From Acetobacteraceae bacterium (lineage in GTDB: Bacteria > Pseudomonadota > Alphaproteobacteria > Acetobacterales > Acetobacteraceae): a DNA stretch of 64,000 nucleotides. Each line of letters starts with the position of its first letter. The stretch's first letter is position 1. Below the pieces are notes generated by a model, which worked only from the letters and a program-made list of their open reading frames with translations, did not search any database and was not told where the DNA came from. Location of the stretch: contig CP039459.1 of NCBI GenBank assembly GCA_004843165.1, forward strand, positions 1,339,501 through 1,403,500, in the 5' to 3' direction. The translations under genes and the position numbers were made by a program. Of this stretch, positions 8,365-17,819 are shown in pieces.

Positions 8365-9657
8365 TTAGCAGAAAACCTGTATGGGGTCTTCCCCAAAGGC
8401 GCTAAGATCTATATTGGCTTCTTTTACCAGTTCATAGACGGCTTTTTTCCAAAGTTCAGGTATCTTTGAAAAATTCTGTATACCTGCATCAAGAGAGCAG
8501 AAAAGGGTTGAAACGGAATCTTTTTGATCGGTATGTTTGGGCGCATAGGTACTGAGAATAGAATAAAAAGGCATTCCTTGCACAAAGGCGTTAAAGGCAA
8601 AAACAATCCGTTTAAGTGGGAAGTGATCCCACGCCATTTTTTGAGTGATACGAAAACTGCTACATGGCACAGAAAGACATTCCGAGGGTGGAAGTTGTTC
8701 AACGGCAATATTGGGATTTTCCGCATAGCGTGCGATGAGATCTTCTTTCATGTTTTTTTGTCGAAAAATATCCATCTTTTTTGAAATAGTTTCGAGTGAG
8801 AAATGAGGCGGAAGATCAATTCTGCCAAGATAGAAACGGTTCCCGACACCAAGATCCGCGGGAGGGCGGAGATTGATTGGCATAATGAGCGGTAATTTTG
8901 CTTCTTTAGGGACATTATCGGTATAAGCGTGACGCCATTGCCAAAGCGCATCGCCCATTGCTTTTAAATAGAGATCATTGCCGGAGACGCCAAAAACTTT
9001 TCCAATATTTGGGAGCAGGCTAGCTGGCATTTGAAGGGAGATAATTTGGCGATTAGGGGTTGAAGGTATATTTTTGAAAAATAATTGTACTTCTTCGTTA
9101 GAGGATGTGCCTTCTAAAAGCTGTGACGGAATGGATTTCGGATATTCTTTGAGGTTCGGAGATATAAAAGGGGCTGAGGCTTTTTGCCCGAAAAGTATAT
9201 TGAGCATTGCCGATATACCGCTTGCGTCCATGATTTCATGGCGAACGCACCATAAAAGTGAAAATTTATTATTTGGGAGAGCTGGGAAATAGCACAATTT
9301 CCAAGGGGCATTATAAGGGAGGTTACAGGTAAGAAAATCCTGAATTTCATCCTTTAAAGGCTTAGAAATAATGCGTTTTTCTGTAATGCATTTTTCCAAA
9401 TCCGGCATATAAGCACGCCAGTGAAAATTCCCTTCTACCTCTTCTAAATAATGTCTTAAAGAGGGGAGGGTGGCAATATTGTGTTTAATAAGATTTCGAA
9501 CCGCATCCAGAGGCGGTTTTTCTTTTCCCGTAAGATCGAACTCGATGTGGCAAACAAGGTTTGTGCGGCAAAGGGGAACATTTTCGGCTGCTTGATCCGC
9601 AAAGCGAAGCATTTTTTCGGTGATATTCGGTACATTTGTCAGAAAGTGATCTGTCAT
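8365..9657 (-). CDS. WS/DGAT-like O-acyltransferase
   Basis: A 430-residue protein related to wax ester synthase/diacylglycerol acyltransferases and the wider condensation-domain acyltransferases. The catalytic HHxxxDG box appears as R-H140-E-I-M-D144-A, keeping the second histidine and the aspartate but losing the first histidine and the glycine. A later PINLRPPADLGVGNRFYLG segment (about residues 268-286) matches the family's second conserved block. These enzymes move fatty acyl groups from acyl-CoA to alcohols or diglycerides; the acceptor here is unknown. It is transcribed with the small gene at 8067. The altered box makes storage-lipid synthesis uncertain. Confidence 0.65.
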   Translation of the reverse strand: MTDHFLTNVPNITEKMLRFADQAAENVPLCRTNLVCHIEFDLTGKEKPPLDAVRNLIKHNIATLPSLRHYLEEVEGNFHWRAYMPDLEKCITEKRIISKPLKDEIQDFLTCNLPYNAPWKLCYFPALPNNKFSLLWCVRHEIMDASGISAMLNILFGQKASAPFISPNLKEYPKSIPSQLLEGTSSNEEVQLFFKNIPSTPNRQIISLQMPASLLPNIGKVFGVSGNDLYLKAMGDALWQWRHAYTDNVPKEAKLPLIMPINLRPPADLGVGNRFYLGRIDLPPHFSLETISKKMDIFRQKNMKEDLIARYAENPNIAVEQLPPSECLSVPCSSFRITQKMAWDHFPLKRIVFAFNAFVQGMPFYSILSTYAPKHTDQKDSVSTLFCSLDAGIQNFSKIPELWKKAVYELVKEANIDLSAFGEDPIQVFC

Positions 9658-9738
9658 GTCATCTTTTCCCCAATGGTTAAATCTTAGTGATATTATTTTC
9701 TGTTTTCTTATTGCGGGTAAAGAGAAAATATAAAAAAA

Positions 9739-9762
9739 GACGGAAAGCTTAGGCTTCCCGTC
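9739..9762 (-). terminator. Terminator after ahcY
   Basis: A 10-bp stem with one G-U pair (9762-9753 with 9748-9739, read on the minus strand) is followed on that strand by a run of T residues (plus-strand 9732-9738). Confidence 0.85.
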
Positions 9763-9793
9763 TTTTCAACATTTTTAAATCGAAAGAAGTCGA

Positions 9794-11086
9794 TTAGTAG
9801 CGATAAGTGTCAGGTTTGAATGGTCCATCAACTGGTACGCCGATATATTCTGCCTGATGTGGCTTCATTTTAGAAAGTTTAGCACCGACTTTTTCAAGAT
9901 GAAGGGCTGCAACTTTTTCATCTAGTTTTTTAGGCAGAACATAAACTTTATTTTCATACTGGCCTTCTTTGGCATTCCAAAGTTCCATCTGCGCCAAGGT
10001 TTGGTTGCAGAAGGAGTTGGACATGACATAGGAAGGGTGGCCGGTGGCATTTCCAAGATTGACCAAACGCCCTTCGGAAAGAAGGATAATGCGGCGGTTA
10101 GGGGCAAGTTCAATTTCATCGACTTGCGGTTTGATATTGTCCCATTTGTAGGCTCTTAAAGCCTCAACTTGGATTTCGCTGTCAAAATGCCCAATATTAC
10201 AAACGATCGCTCGGTCTTTCATTTCCTTGATATGATCTAGGGTAATGATGTCCTCGTTTCCTGTGCAGGTGACAAAAATATCGCCACGTGGCGCAGCGTC
10301 TTCCATTGTGACAACCTCATAGCCTTCCATAGCGGCTTGAAGGGCGCAGATTGGATCAACTTCGGTGACAAGCACACGGCAGCCCGCATTACGCAAGCTG
10401 GCTGCGGAGCCTTTACCGACATCTCCATAACCTGCAACAACGGCGACTTTGCCGGCCATCATCACATCTGTTGCACGACGGATCGCATCAACGAGGCTTT
10501 CACGGCAGCCGTAAAGATTGTCAAATTTAGATTTGGTGACACTGTCATTGACGTTAATAGCAGGTACTTTGAGCTCGCCTGATTTTTCCATTTTCCAGAG
10601 ACGGTGGACGCCTGTTGTGGTTTCTTCGGAAAGGCCACGGACGTTTTTAAGAAGTTCTGGATATTTATCATGCATCATGACAGTGAGATCACCACCATCA
10701 TCGAGAATCATGTTAGGAGTCCAGCCATTTGGGCCTTGAATGGTTTGTTCAATGCACCAGTTAAACTCTTCCTCTGTGAGACCTTTCCACGCAAAAACAG
10801 GAATGCCTGCTGCTGCAATCGCCGCAGCTGCCTGATCTTGCGTTGAGAAGACGTTGCAGCTTGACCAGCGGACTTCGGCACCGAGAGCGATCAAAGTTTC
10901 AATCAAAACAGCAGTTTGAATGGTCATGTGCAGGCAACCAGCAATACGGGCACCTTTTAGCGGTTGTGTTGCGCCATATTCCTTACGGAGTGCCATGAGA
11001 CCTGGCATTTCACCTTCAGCGATGGAGATTTCTTTACGTCCCCAATCGGCGAGAGAGAGATCGCGGACTTTATAATCGTTTGTCAT
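9794..11086 (-). CDS. ahcY: Adenosylhomocysteinase
   Basis: Cytoplasmic NAD-dependent enzyme that splits S-adenosylhomocysteine into adenosine and homocysteine, removing the inhibitor left by methyltransferases. The 430-residue length is usual. The start [10 protein letters not shown], the NAD-binding [10 protein letters not shown], the [12 protein letters not shown] and [11 protein letters not shown] segments, and the C-terminal KPDTYRY ending are all diagnostic. Upstream by 58 bases is a RidA-like gene in the same direction. No SAH riboswitch is recognisable in the short gap, but a small hairpin is present there. Confidence 0.97.
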   Translation of the reverse strand: MTNDYKVRDLSLADWGRKEISIAEGEMPGLMALRKEYGATQPLKGARIAGCLHMTIQTAVLIETLIALGAEVRWSSCNVFSTQDQAAAAIAAAGIPVFAWKGLTEEEFNWCIEQTIQGPNGWTPNMILDDGGDLTVMMHDKYPELLKNVRGLSEETTTGVHRLWKMEKSGELKVPAINVNDSVTKSKFDNLYGCRESLVDAIRRATDVMMAGKVAVVAGYGDVGKGSAASLRNAGCRVLVTEVDPICALQAAMEGYEVVTMEDAAPRGDIFVTCTGNEDIITLDHIKEMKDRAIVCNIGHFDSEIQVEALRAYKWDNIKPQVDEIELAPNRRIILLSEGRLVNLGNATGHPSYVMSNSFCNQTLAQMELWNAKEGQYENKVYVLPKKLDEKVAALHLEKVGAKLSKMKPHQAEYIGVPVDGPFKPDTYRY

Positions 11087-11144
11087 GTAAACTCTTTCTT
11101 TTTTAAATCTGTTGCCTCTTTATATAGGCATTTTTTTTATAATT

Positions 11145-11612
11145 TTATAGACGCACTCTGATAATGGCCGAAATTTCGACAGGCGCATTGAGTGGAAGGC
11201 TGGAAACGCCCACAGCAAAACGGGAATGACAGCCTTTTTCTCCAAAAATCTCGACAGCGAGATCGGAGGCGCCATTGATAATTTTGGCGTGGTCATAAAA
11301 ATCTGGTGCACAAGAGACAAACCCTTGAAGTTGAATAATCTCCTCAACGGCAGAAAAATCATCTCCGATGGCGGCTTTGAGTTGCGCTAAAATATTAATA
11401 AAGCACAATTTGGCAGCTTTTTGACCCTCTTCAATAGAGATTTCAGTCCCGACTTTCCCAGTCAAAGGGAGCTTTCCATCCTTTAAAGGGAGTTGTCCAG
11501 AAATAAAAATCAGATCGCCTGCTTGTTTAAAAGGCAGGTAATTGGCAACCGATTTTGCCGGCATCGGCAAAGTCAGGTTTAGGGCGGTAAGACGTGATTC
11601 TGGGGTCGGCAT
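11145..11612 (-). CDS. RidA family protein
   Basis: A 155-residue member of the RidA/YjgF/UK114 family, longer than the 130-residue RidA type and of the subgroup with an extra N-terminal segment. Features include FISGQLPLKDGKL, GQKAAKLCFINILAQLKAA, and the C-terminal NAPVEISAIIRVRL. Canonical RidA hydrolyses reactive enamine/imine intermediates from PLP enzymes. Here the key arginine region reads CHSRFAVGVSSLPLNAPVEI, which keeps the R but differs from R-A-A-V. It is next to ahcY and near a PLP enzyme, a plausible but unproven link. AAAGGA precedes the start. Confidence 0.85.
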   Translation of the reverse strand: MPTPESRLTALNLTLPMPAKSVANYLPFKQAGDLIFISGQLPLKDGKLPLTGKVGTEISIEEGQKAAKLCFINILAQLKAAIGDDFSAVEEIIQLQGFVSCAPDFYDHAKIINGASDLAVEIFGEKGCHSRFAVGVSSLPLNAPVEISAIIRVRL

Positions 11613-11879
11613 AGAGATTTCCTTTAAGAAAAAAGAAGGGAAGTTTATTTTAGAATTTTCAATGATCTCTTTCCAGATTTTGGAAGAATTTTATTAAGTT
11701 GGAAATATTTTAGTTCGATCATGAGAATTAATTTTTTAAATAAATTTTTTTGATACAATCAATGCAAGTGTAAGCGCTTATTTGTGTTTTAAATAAGGGA
11801 GCAAGGGTGAGGTTATCAGAGATTTTCAAAAATCTCCGAAACTTCTTTTTTTTGTAAAATATAAAGATTTGGATTTGGG

Positions 11880-13004
11880 ATGAAACGTCGTCATTTTTGT
11901 CAGGGGCTTGGGGTATCCGGATTAGGAACAGTAGGCGTTGGCATGGCATTATCTTCTAAATTACAGGCGCAGGAATTTGTGCCTTATTACATGCCGTCAG
12001 AGAGTGTACAGCATTCGCTGACATGGATGGCTTATTATGCTTCTTCAGTGATTTGGGGGGAGCGGATGGTGCCGTATGTCAAAGATGAGTTGGAGGAGAT
12101 TGCCCGGACGATTTCCCGCTTTGAACGGGTGAATCTTCTTGTTTCGCCAGAGGATTTTGAAGAGGCCTCTGAAATTTTCAAAGATGATTTGGATATTTTT
12201 CTGATTCAGGCGGAATTGGATGATTTCTGGTTAAGAGATACGGGCGCTGTTTTTGTTTTGCCGGAAAAGAAAAAAGATTCCTCTAAAATTGGTGCGATTG
12301 ATTTCGGTTTTAATGGTTGGGGAAATAAGCAGGCACATGGCAATGATTCCCAAATTGCAACTTTTATGGCGAATAAAATCAGAGCAGAAAGCCTCGAAAC
12401 GCAGCTCCATCTTGAAGGGGGGGCCTTAGAGGTCGATGGGGATGGGACGCTCATTTTAACAGAAAGTTGCGTGCTTAATGACAATCGTAATCCCGATATG
12501 AGCAAAGAAATCATCGAGGCCGATTTAAAGGCTTTGTTGGGTGTTGAAAAAATTATTTGGCTTAAAGGGGCAAAGGGAGTTGATATTACGGATGCCCATA
12601 CGGATTTTTATGTCCGCTTTATTAAGCCGGGACAGATTTTTGTTTCTTTAGAGGGCAATCTTTATTCTCCCGATCATCGCTTGACCCGTGAAAATCTTGA
12701 TATTTTGGAAAAAGCAAGAGATGCCAAGGGCAGAAAACTTCTGATGACAATCATGGATACGCCGAAACATCCCCGACAAAAATATCGGAGCGAGGATTTT
12801 GCCGCCAGCTATTTGAATTTCTATTTGGTCAATGGGGGGGTGATTATGCCCCTTTATGGTGACCGAGAGGCAGACCGTAATGCAAAAGACCGTCTCAGCC
12901 AAGCTTTCCCGGATCGCCGTGTTGTTGGTGTCGCTATTGATGCGATCGCTTCTGGCGGCGGTGGGATTCATTGCGTTACGCAGCAACAGCCGATGTTAAA
13001 ATAA
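11880..13004 (+). CDS. Tat-exported agmatine deiminase family protein
   Basis: A 374-residue protein of the agmatine deiminase / Porphyromonas-type peptidylarginine deiminase family. The N-terminus MKRRHFCQGLGVSGLG carries twin arginines followed by a hydrophobic stretch and LQAQ, a likely Tat signal. Catalytic features are the DDFWLRDTGAVF aspartates, H and E in QLHLEGGALEVDGDG, DAHTDFYVRF, and the nucleophile C365 in GGGGIHCVTQQQP. The family hydrolyses agmatine to N-carbamoylputrescine and ammonia. Export is unusual, since the enzyme is normally cytoplasmic. It is convergent with the next gene, the stop codons being 3 bases apart. Confidence 0.85.
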   Translation: MKRRHFCQGLGVSGLGTVGVGMALSSKLQAQEFVPYYMPSESVQHSLTWMAYYASSVIWGERMVPYVKDELEEIARTISRFERVNLLVSPEDFEEASEIFKDDLDIFLIQAELDDFWLRDTGAVFVLPEKKKDSSKIGAIDFGFNGWGNKQAHGNDSQIATFMANKIRAESLETQLHLEGGALEVDGDGTLILTESCVLNDNRNPDMSKEIIEADLKALLGVEKIIWLKGAKGVDITDAHTDFYVRFIKPGQIFVSLEGNLYSPDHRLTRENLDILEKARDAKGRKLLMTIMDTPKHPRQKYRSEDFAASYLNFYLVNGGVIMPLYGDREADRNAKDRLSQAFPDRRVVGVAIDAIASGGGGIHCVTQQQPMLK

Positions 13005-13007
13005 ATT

Positions 13008-13529
13008 TTAGGGAAAATGACTTTCTTTGAGGCAGTTTGATAACAGCGAAAGAATACGGGCACTGCCTTTGAGCGGCAGGGTGAATTTTTCATTTCCTTC
13101 TAGGGCAAAATGCATCTCTTTTTCTTTGCTGAAAGCTTGAAAAAGAAGATTTTCCTCTTCTGGAGAGAGCGTCGTGCCCAGCGTCCAAGCATCAATCGGA
13201 TAAAAGCGTTTGGAAAAATGAAAATGATTATTTGCCAGCAAAATATTTTGGTATTGCCCGCTCATAAGATGCCATTTTTTATTGGTTAGGGTGAGGCCAA
13301 ATTCTCCCGAAATGCCTCGTAAGGTCACGGCGTAAGGGGAGGTCTCGGTAAGGGCAAGGCAGATAATATTATGGTTGCCGCTTGGATCGGTTTTGGGAAG
13401 ATAAACCCAGTTTCCGGCATTTTCTGCCAGATAGATTTTTCCCGAACTTCTTGGAGGGAGGTTGTCTGCCAAGGCAGAGCTGCCAAGAAAGGAGCAAAAT
13501 AATATAAAAAAGAAAAGGGATTTTAACAT
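13008..13529 (-). CDS. Exported hypothetical protein
   Basis: A 173-residue secreted protein of unknown family. The frame is open farther upstream, but the start at 13529 gives a good signal peptide (MLKSLFFFILFCSFLGSSALA) and has an AAGG 9 bases before it. The mature part is strand-rich (IYLAENAGNWVYLPK) and ends EKFTLPLKGSARILSLLSNC. This resembles the C-terminal pattern of small alphaproteobacterial periplasmic proteins related to invasion-associated locus B, with a terminal cysteine. That relation is a guess from pattern only. Confidence 0.6.
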   Translation of the reverse strand: MLKSLFFFILFCSFLGSSALADNLPPRSSGKIYLAENAGNWVYLPKTDPSGNHNIICLALTETSPYAVTLRGISGEFGLTLTNKKWHLMSGQYQNILLANNHFHFSKRFYPIDAWTLGTTLSPEEENLLFQAFSKEKEMHFALEGNEKFTLPLKGSARILSLLSNCLKESHFP

Positions 13530-13743
13530 CCGGAAAAGCCTTATTTGCGCTAAGAGGTGTGCCGTGCCTTCCATTCTTTGCTTACGCTGAAAGAGAGATA
13601 AAGTGAAATGGAAAGATAGGATATAAAAGCGGCATTGGATATACGAAATCAAATCGCTAAAAGTTTGCTAAAGACTCTTCTGGGGTGATAGTTTTAAAAA
13701 GATCCCTCCTAGGGGTGGGGCATATGATTTGGAGGAAAGCCGC

Positions 13744-15885
13744 ATGAGAACACCAATCGTGACAAAGCGGGATGGCTGTCAAGTTCCATTTGAAGAAATC
13801 CGTATTCAAGAGGCTGTACAACAAGCTTCTTGCGCTGTTGGCGTAAAAGATGTGGCGTATAGTAAAAAAGTTGCACATGCGGTGGCCGCCCAATTAGAGG
13901 GGCAGCAATGTGTTGATATTCATGACATTCAGGATGCGGTAGAAAATCAACTCATGTCTGGCCCTTATAAGCCATTGGCGAGAGCTTATATTGCCTACCG
14001 TCATGATCGTGATTTGGCTCGTGAGAAGCGTGGGCGTCTAACACAAGAGGTTTTCGGCCTTTTGGATCAACATAATGTCGCATTACTGAATGAGAATGCA
14101 AATAAAGATGGCAAAGTCATTCCAACACAACGGGATTTGCTGGCTGGCATTGTCGCCAAACATTACGCCAAACAATATTTTCTCCCACCAGATGTCGTTT
14201 CAGGACATGAAAGAGGAGAGATTCATTACCATGATTTAGATTATGCGCCGTTTTTCCCTATGTTTAACTGTATGCTGATTGATCTTAGAGGCATGTTGAC
14301 GCAGGGCTTTAAAATGGGAAATGCGGAGATTGAAACGCCAAAATCCATTTTGACAGCAACGGCTGTGACCGCACAGATTATCGCACAGGTTGCCAGCCAT
14401 ATTTACGGCGGCACGACCATTAATTCCATCGATGAAATTTTAGCACCTTACGTCAAACAAACTTTTAAAAAGCATCAGAAAGTCGCAGAGGAATGGCAAA
14501 TTCCAAATGGGGAAGCTTATGCCCGCACCCGCACAGAAAAAGAATGCTATGATGCTTTTCAGTCCTTGGAATATGAGATCAATACGCTTCATACAGCCAA
14601 TGGTCAGACGCCTTTTGTGACTTTTAGCTTTGGCTTGGGAATGAGCTGGGGAGAAAGATTGATTCAAAAATCAATCCTGCAAAATCGTATTGCAGGGCTG
14701 GGAAAGAACCATAAAACAGCGATTTTTCCAAAGCTTGTCTTTGTGCTGCGGGAAGGGATTAACCGTAAGCCCGGAGATGTGAATTATGATGTCAAGCAGT
14801 TGGCTTTGGTATGTGCAAGCAAGCGCATGTATCCCGATATTTTAAATTATGATCAGATTGTCCAGGTAACAGGCTCTTTCAAAACCCCAATGGGATGCAG
14901 AAGCTTTCTGAGCGTTTATGAGGAAAATGGGAAGCAGATTCATGATGGACGTAATAATTTAGGCGTTGTCAGCTTAAATCTGCCACGGATTGCGCTTGAG
15001 GCGAATAAGGATGAAAAGCGTTTCTGGGAATTATTGGAAGAGCGTCTTGAACTGGCAAAAAAGGCGCTGATGACACGGATTACCAGCCTAGAGGGCGTTA
15101 AAGCTCGTGTTGCGCCGATTTTATATATGGAAGGCGCCTGTGGCGTTCGGCTCAAGGCAGAAGATGAGGTTTCTGACATTTTTAAAAATGGCCGGGCGAC
15201 GATTTCGCTTGGTTATATTGGTTTGCATGAGACCATGAATGCGCTTTTTGGGGATGATCTTCATCTGTTTGACAGTGAAGAACGCCAGCTTAAGGCGATA
15301 GAAATCGTTACCCGTTTAAAGGATGCAACAACAGCCTGGAAGCAGGAAACAGGATATGGTTTCAGTCTGTACAGCACACCCAGTGAAAATCTGTGTGATC
15401 GTTTTTGCCGTTTGGATAAAGCGGAATTTGGCCTTGTTTCCGGGGTAACGGATAAAGGCTATTATACAAATAGCTTTCATTTGGATGTTGAAAAAAAGGT
15501 TAATCCCTACGACAAATTGGATTTTGAAGCGCCGTACCCTTCGCTAACAGCCGGCGGTTTCATTTGTTATGGCGAATATCCTAATATGCAGCATAATTTA
15601 AAAGCGCTGGAGGATGTTTGGGATTACAGCTATGATCGCATCCCTTATTATGGAACGAATACGCCGATTGATGAATGTTACGCATGTGGTTTTTCAGGGG
15701 AATTTGAATGCACAAGTAAGGGCTTCACCTGTCCGAAATGCGGCAATCGGGATTCCGAAAAACTCTCTGTAACACGTCGGGTTTGCGGCTATCTCGGCAG
15801 TCCGGATGCTCGCCCCTTCAATGAAGGGAAGCAGGAGGAGGTTAAGCGCAGGGTAAAACATTTAGAGAATGGTCGGCTTGGCTGA
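13744..15885 (+). CDS. nrdD: Anaerobic ribonucleoside-triphosphate reductase
   Basis: Class III ribonucleotide reductase that makes dNTPs from NTPs without oxygen, using a glycyl radical. The start at 13744 follows GGAGGA by 7 bases; an upstream TTG at 13729 overlaps that site. Residues 1-90 form an ATP-cone regulatory domain (TPIVTKRDGCQVPFEEI). The C-terminus has the zinc cysteines (CYACGFSGEF then TCPKCG) and the glycyl radical loop RRVCGYLG, with G682 the radical site. The 713-residue length matches the E. coli enzyme (712). It is followed 19 bases later by its activase gene nrdG. This points to growth without oxygen. Confidence 0.96.
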   Translation: MRTPIVTKRDGCQVPFEEIRIQEAVQQASCAVGVKDVAYSKKVAHAVAAQLEGQQCVDIHDIQDAVENQLMSGPYKPLARAYIAYRHDRDLAREKRGRLTQEVFGLLDQHNVALLNENANKDGKVIPTQRDLLAGIVAKHYAKQYFLPPDVVSGHERGEIHYHDLDYAPFFPMFNCMLIDLRGMLTQGFKMGNAEIETPKSILTATAVTAQIIAQVASHIYGGTTINSIDEILAPYVKQTFKKHQKVAEEWQIPNGEAYARTRTEKECYDAFQSLEYEINTLHTANGQTPFVTFSFGLGMSWGERLIQKSILQNRIAGLGKNHKTAIFPKLVFVLREGINRKPGDVNYDVKQLALVCASKRMYPDILNYDQIVQVTGSFKTPMGCRSFLSVYEENGKQIHDGRNNLGVVSLNLPRIALEANKDEKRFWELLEERLELAKKALMTRITSLEGVKARVAPILYMEGACGVRLKAEDEVSDIFKNGRATISLGYIGLHETMNALFGDDLHLFDSEERQLKAIEIVTRLKDATTAWKQETGYGFSLYSTPSENLCDRFCRLDKAEFGLVSGVTDKGYYTNSFHLDVEKKVNPYDKLDFEAPYPSLTAGGFICYGEYPNMQHNLKALEDVWDYSYDRIPYYGTNTPIDECYACGFSGEFECTSKGFTCPKCGNRDSEKLSVTRRVCGYLGSPDARPFNEGKQEEVKRRVKHLENGRLG

Positions 15886-15904
15886 ATATTTTCAGGGAAA
15901 GTCG

Positions 15905-16369
15905 ATGAATTATCATAAATATTATCCTGTTGATGTCGTCAATGGCCCCGGTACACGCTGTACCTTATTCGTTGCAGGCTGTGAGCATAAATGCCGTGGC
16001 TGTTACAATAAAACGACTTGGAAAATAGATTCCGGCAAAGCTTTTACAGCCGAGATTGAAGATCGCATCATAGCGGATTTAAACGATATGCGGATCAAAC
16101 GTCAGGGCCTGTCTTTGTCGGGGGGCGACCCTTTGCATCCGTGCAATGTGCCAGCCATTTTACATTTGGTTCAGCGGGTCAAAGTAGAATGTGAAAACAA
16201 AGATATTTGGCTCTGGACTGGCTACACAAGGGCGGAATTGACACCAGAGCAATCTCAGATTTTAGAATTTATCCATGTTTTGATTGACGGTAAATTTGTG
16301 GAAGCGCTCAAAGACCCTTCTTTATTATGGCGGGGCAGTAGCAATCAGGTCATTCATAGACTTTGTTAG
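15905..16369 (+). CDS. nrdG: Anaerobic ribonucleotide reductase activating protein
   Basis: Radical SAM enzyme that uses a [4Fe-4S] cluster and S-adenosylmethionine to place the glycyl radical on NrdD. The start at ATG 15905 gives 154 residues, the same as E. coli NrdG, with the CxxxCxxC cluster motif at C26, C30 and C33. A GGGAAA site is just upstream; the longer reading frame from 15869 overlaps nrdD in another frame. The SLSGGDPLHP motif for SAM binding is present. It forms an operon with nrdD. Confidence 0.95.
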   Translation: MNYHKYYPVDVVNGPGTRCTLFVAGCEHKCRGCYNKTTWKIDSGKAFTAEIEDRIIADLNDMRIKRQGLSLSGGDPLHPCNVPAILHLVQRVKVECENKDIWLWTGYTRAELTPEQSQILEFIHVLIDGKFVEALKDPSLLWRGSSNQVIHRLC

Positions 16370-16450
16370 TTTGCAATCTTGATACGATTCCAAGTTAAGA
16401 ATGAGATTTTCATTTGTTGTAAATTTAATCCTATTTGAAAGTTTTAAAAA

Positions 16451-17815
16451 ATGAACGAAATTAAATGCCCTCATTGCCATAAAGAATTTCCAATAGATGC
16501 GGAAAGCTCAGGCTATGCAGATATTGTAAAACAAGTTCATGATGCAGAATTTCAGAAAGCCCTTGCAGAACGTCTTAAAATTGCAGAGCAAGAAAAACAG
16601 ACGGCTATTGAGCTGGCAGAGGCGAAAAAAGCCAATGAATATGAGAGGCAATCTGAAAATGCTCGCAATGAGATTAAAGATCTACAGCTAAAGCTTAAAA
16701 GTTTCGAAGAGAAGCAAAAGCAGGCAGAAAGAGAAAAGAAAGCAGAGATTGCGTTAATACAGGCTCAAAAACAAGTTGAATATCAAGAAAAAACTTTTGC
16801 AAAAGAAAATGAAATTCAAAAACTAAAAGATGATTTAGCCCGTGCAGAACAGGATAAAAAACAAGCCTTAGATTTAGAGGAGGCTAAACATAAATCTCTT
16901 ATAACAGAGGCTGTCTCTCATATTGAAAAAGAGAGGGATCATCTCAAAAATTCGCTTATACAGGCAGAGGCTGAAAAAAAACTCTCCGAGAATGCCCTCA
17001 AAGAACAATATCAATTACAGATCCAATATAAAGACGAAGAGATTGAGCGGATTAAAGATTTTAAGCAAAAGCAATCCACTAAAATGCTTGGCGAGAGCTT
17101 AGAACAGCATTGTGAAAATAGTTTTAATCAGATTAGAGCAATGGCTTTTCCGGTTGCCCATTTCGGTAAGGATAATGATGCCAGTGCTGGCAGTAAAGGG
17201 GACTATATTTTCCGTGAGGCGGATTTCGAGGGGAATGAAATTGTTTCCATCATGTTTGAGATGAAAAATGAGGGTGAGACGACAGCAACCAAACATAAGA
17301 ATGCTGATTTTTTTGCTAAATTACATAAAGATCGTGAAAATAAGAAGTGTGAATATGCCGTTTTAGTGTCGATGTTGGAAACAGACAGCGAGCTGTATAA
17401 TACAGGGATCGTGGATGTATCGACCAGTGAATTTCCTAAAATGTATGTGATCCGTCCACAATTTTTTATTCAGATGATCGGCCTCTTACGTAATGCAGGT
17501 AAAAAATCCTTGGAGTATAAGGCAGAGCTTGAGCGAGTGAAATCTCAAGATATTGATGTGACAAATTTTGAGGCCAAACTGGAAGAATTTAAAAGTGATA
17601 TCGAAATTAATTCGACACGCTATCGAAACCATTTTGAGAAGGTCATTAAAGGGATTGAGGCTTCCATTAAGGATTTAGAAAAAACCAAAAAATCTTTGGA
17701 GGAAATGGATAAAAACCTTAGAATTGCCAATGATAAAGCACAAAATGTCACGATTAAGAGATTAACGCATAATAATCCGACCATGCAGGAAAAATTCAAA
17801 CAGCTGGAAAGGTAG
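16451..17815 (+). CDS. DUF2130 domain protein
   Basis: A 454-residue protein with an N-terminal zinc-ribbon-like CPHCHKEF, a long coiled coil (about residues 30-210, rich in E, K, Q and A), and a C-terminal DUF2130 domain. That domain is recognised by LGESLEQHCENSFNQIR, DNDASAGSKGDYIFRE, FEMKNEGETTATKHKNADFF and KMYVIRPQFFIQMIGLL. The E-x-K pattern in FEMKNE following GDYIF resembles a PD-(D/E)xK nuclease core, so a nucleic-acid function is possible but unproven. It lies 82 bases after nrdG and 4 bases before nnr. Confidence 0.85.
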   Translation: MNEIKCPHCHKEFPIDAESSGYADIVKQVHDAEFQKALAERLKIAEQEKQTAIELAEAKKANEYERQSENARNEIKDLQLKLKSFEEKQKQAEREKKAEIALIQAQKQVEYQEKTFAKENEIQKLKDDLARAEQDKKQALDLEEAKHKSLITEAVSHIEKERDHLKNSLIQAEAEKKLSENALKEQYQLQIQYKDEEIERIKDFKQKQSTKMLGESLEQHCENSFNQIRAMAFPVAHFGKDNDASAGSKGDYIFREADFEGNEIVSIMFEMKNEGETTATKHKNADFFAKLHKDRENKKCEYAVLVSMLETDSELYNTGIVDVSTSEFPKMYVIRPQFFIQMIGLLRNAGKKSLEYKAELERVKSQDIDVTNFEAKLEEFKSDIEINSTRYRNHFEKVIKGIEASIKDLEKTKKSLEEMDKNLRIANDKAQNVTIKRLTHNNPTMQEKFKQLER

Positions 17816-17819
17816 GAAA

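Noticed and set aside
11100-11144. SAH riboswitch or terminator upstream of ahcY
   Set aside because: The gap is only 58 bases. The TGCCT/AGGCA hairpin has its T run on the plus strand, where no gene ends.
15869-15904. Longer nrdG start overlapping nrdD
   Set aside because: The shorter start at 15905 gives the standard 154-residue NrdG with cluster cysteines at the expected positions and a ribosome site.
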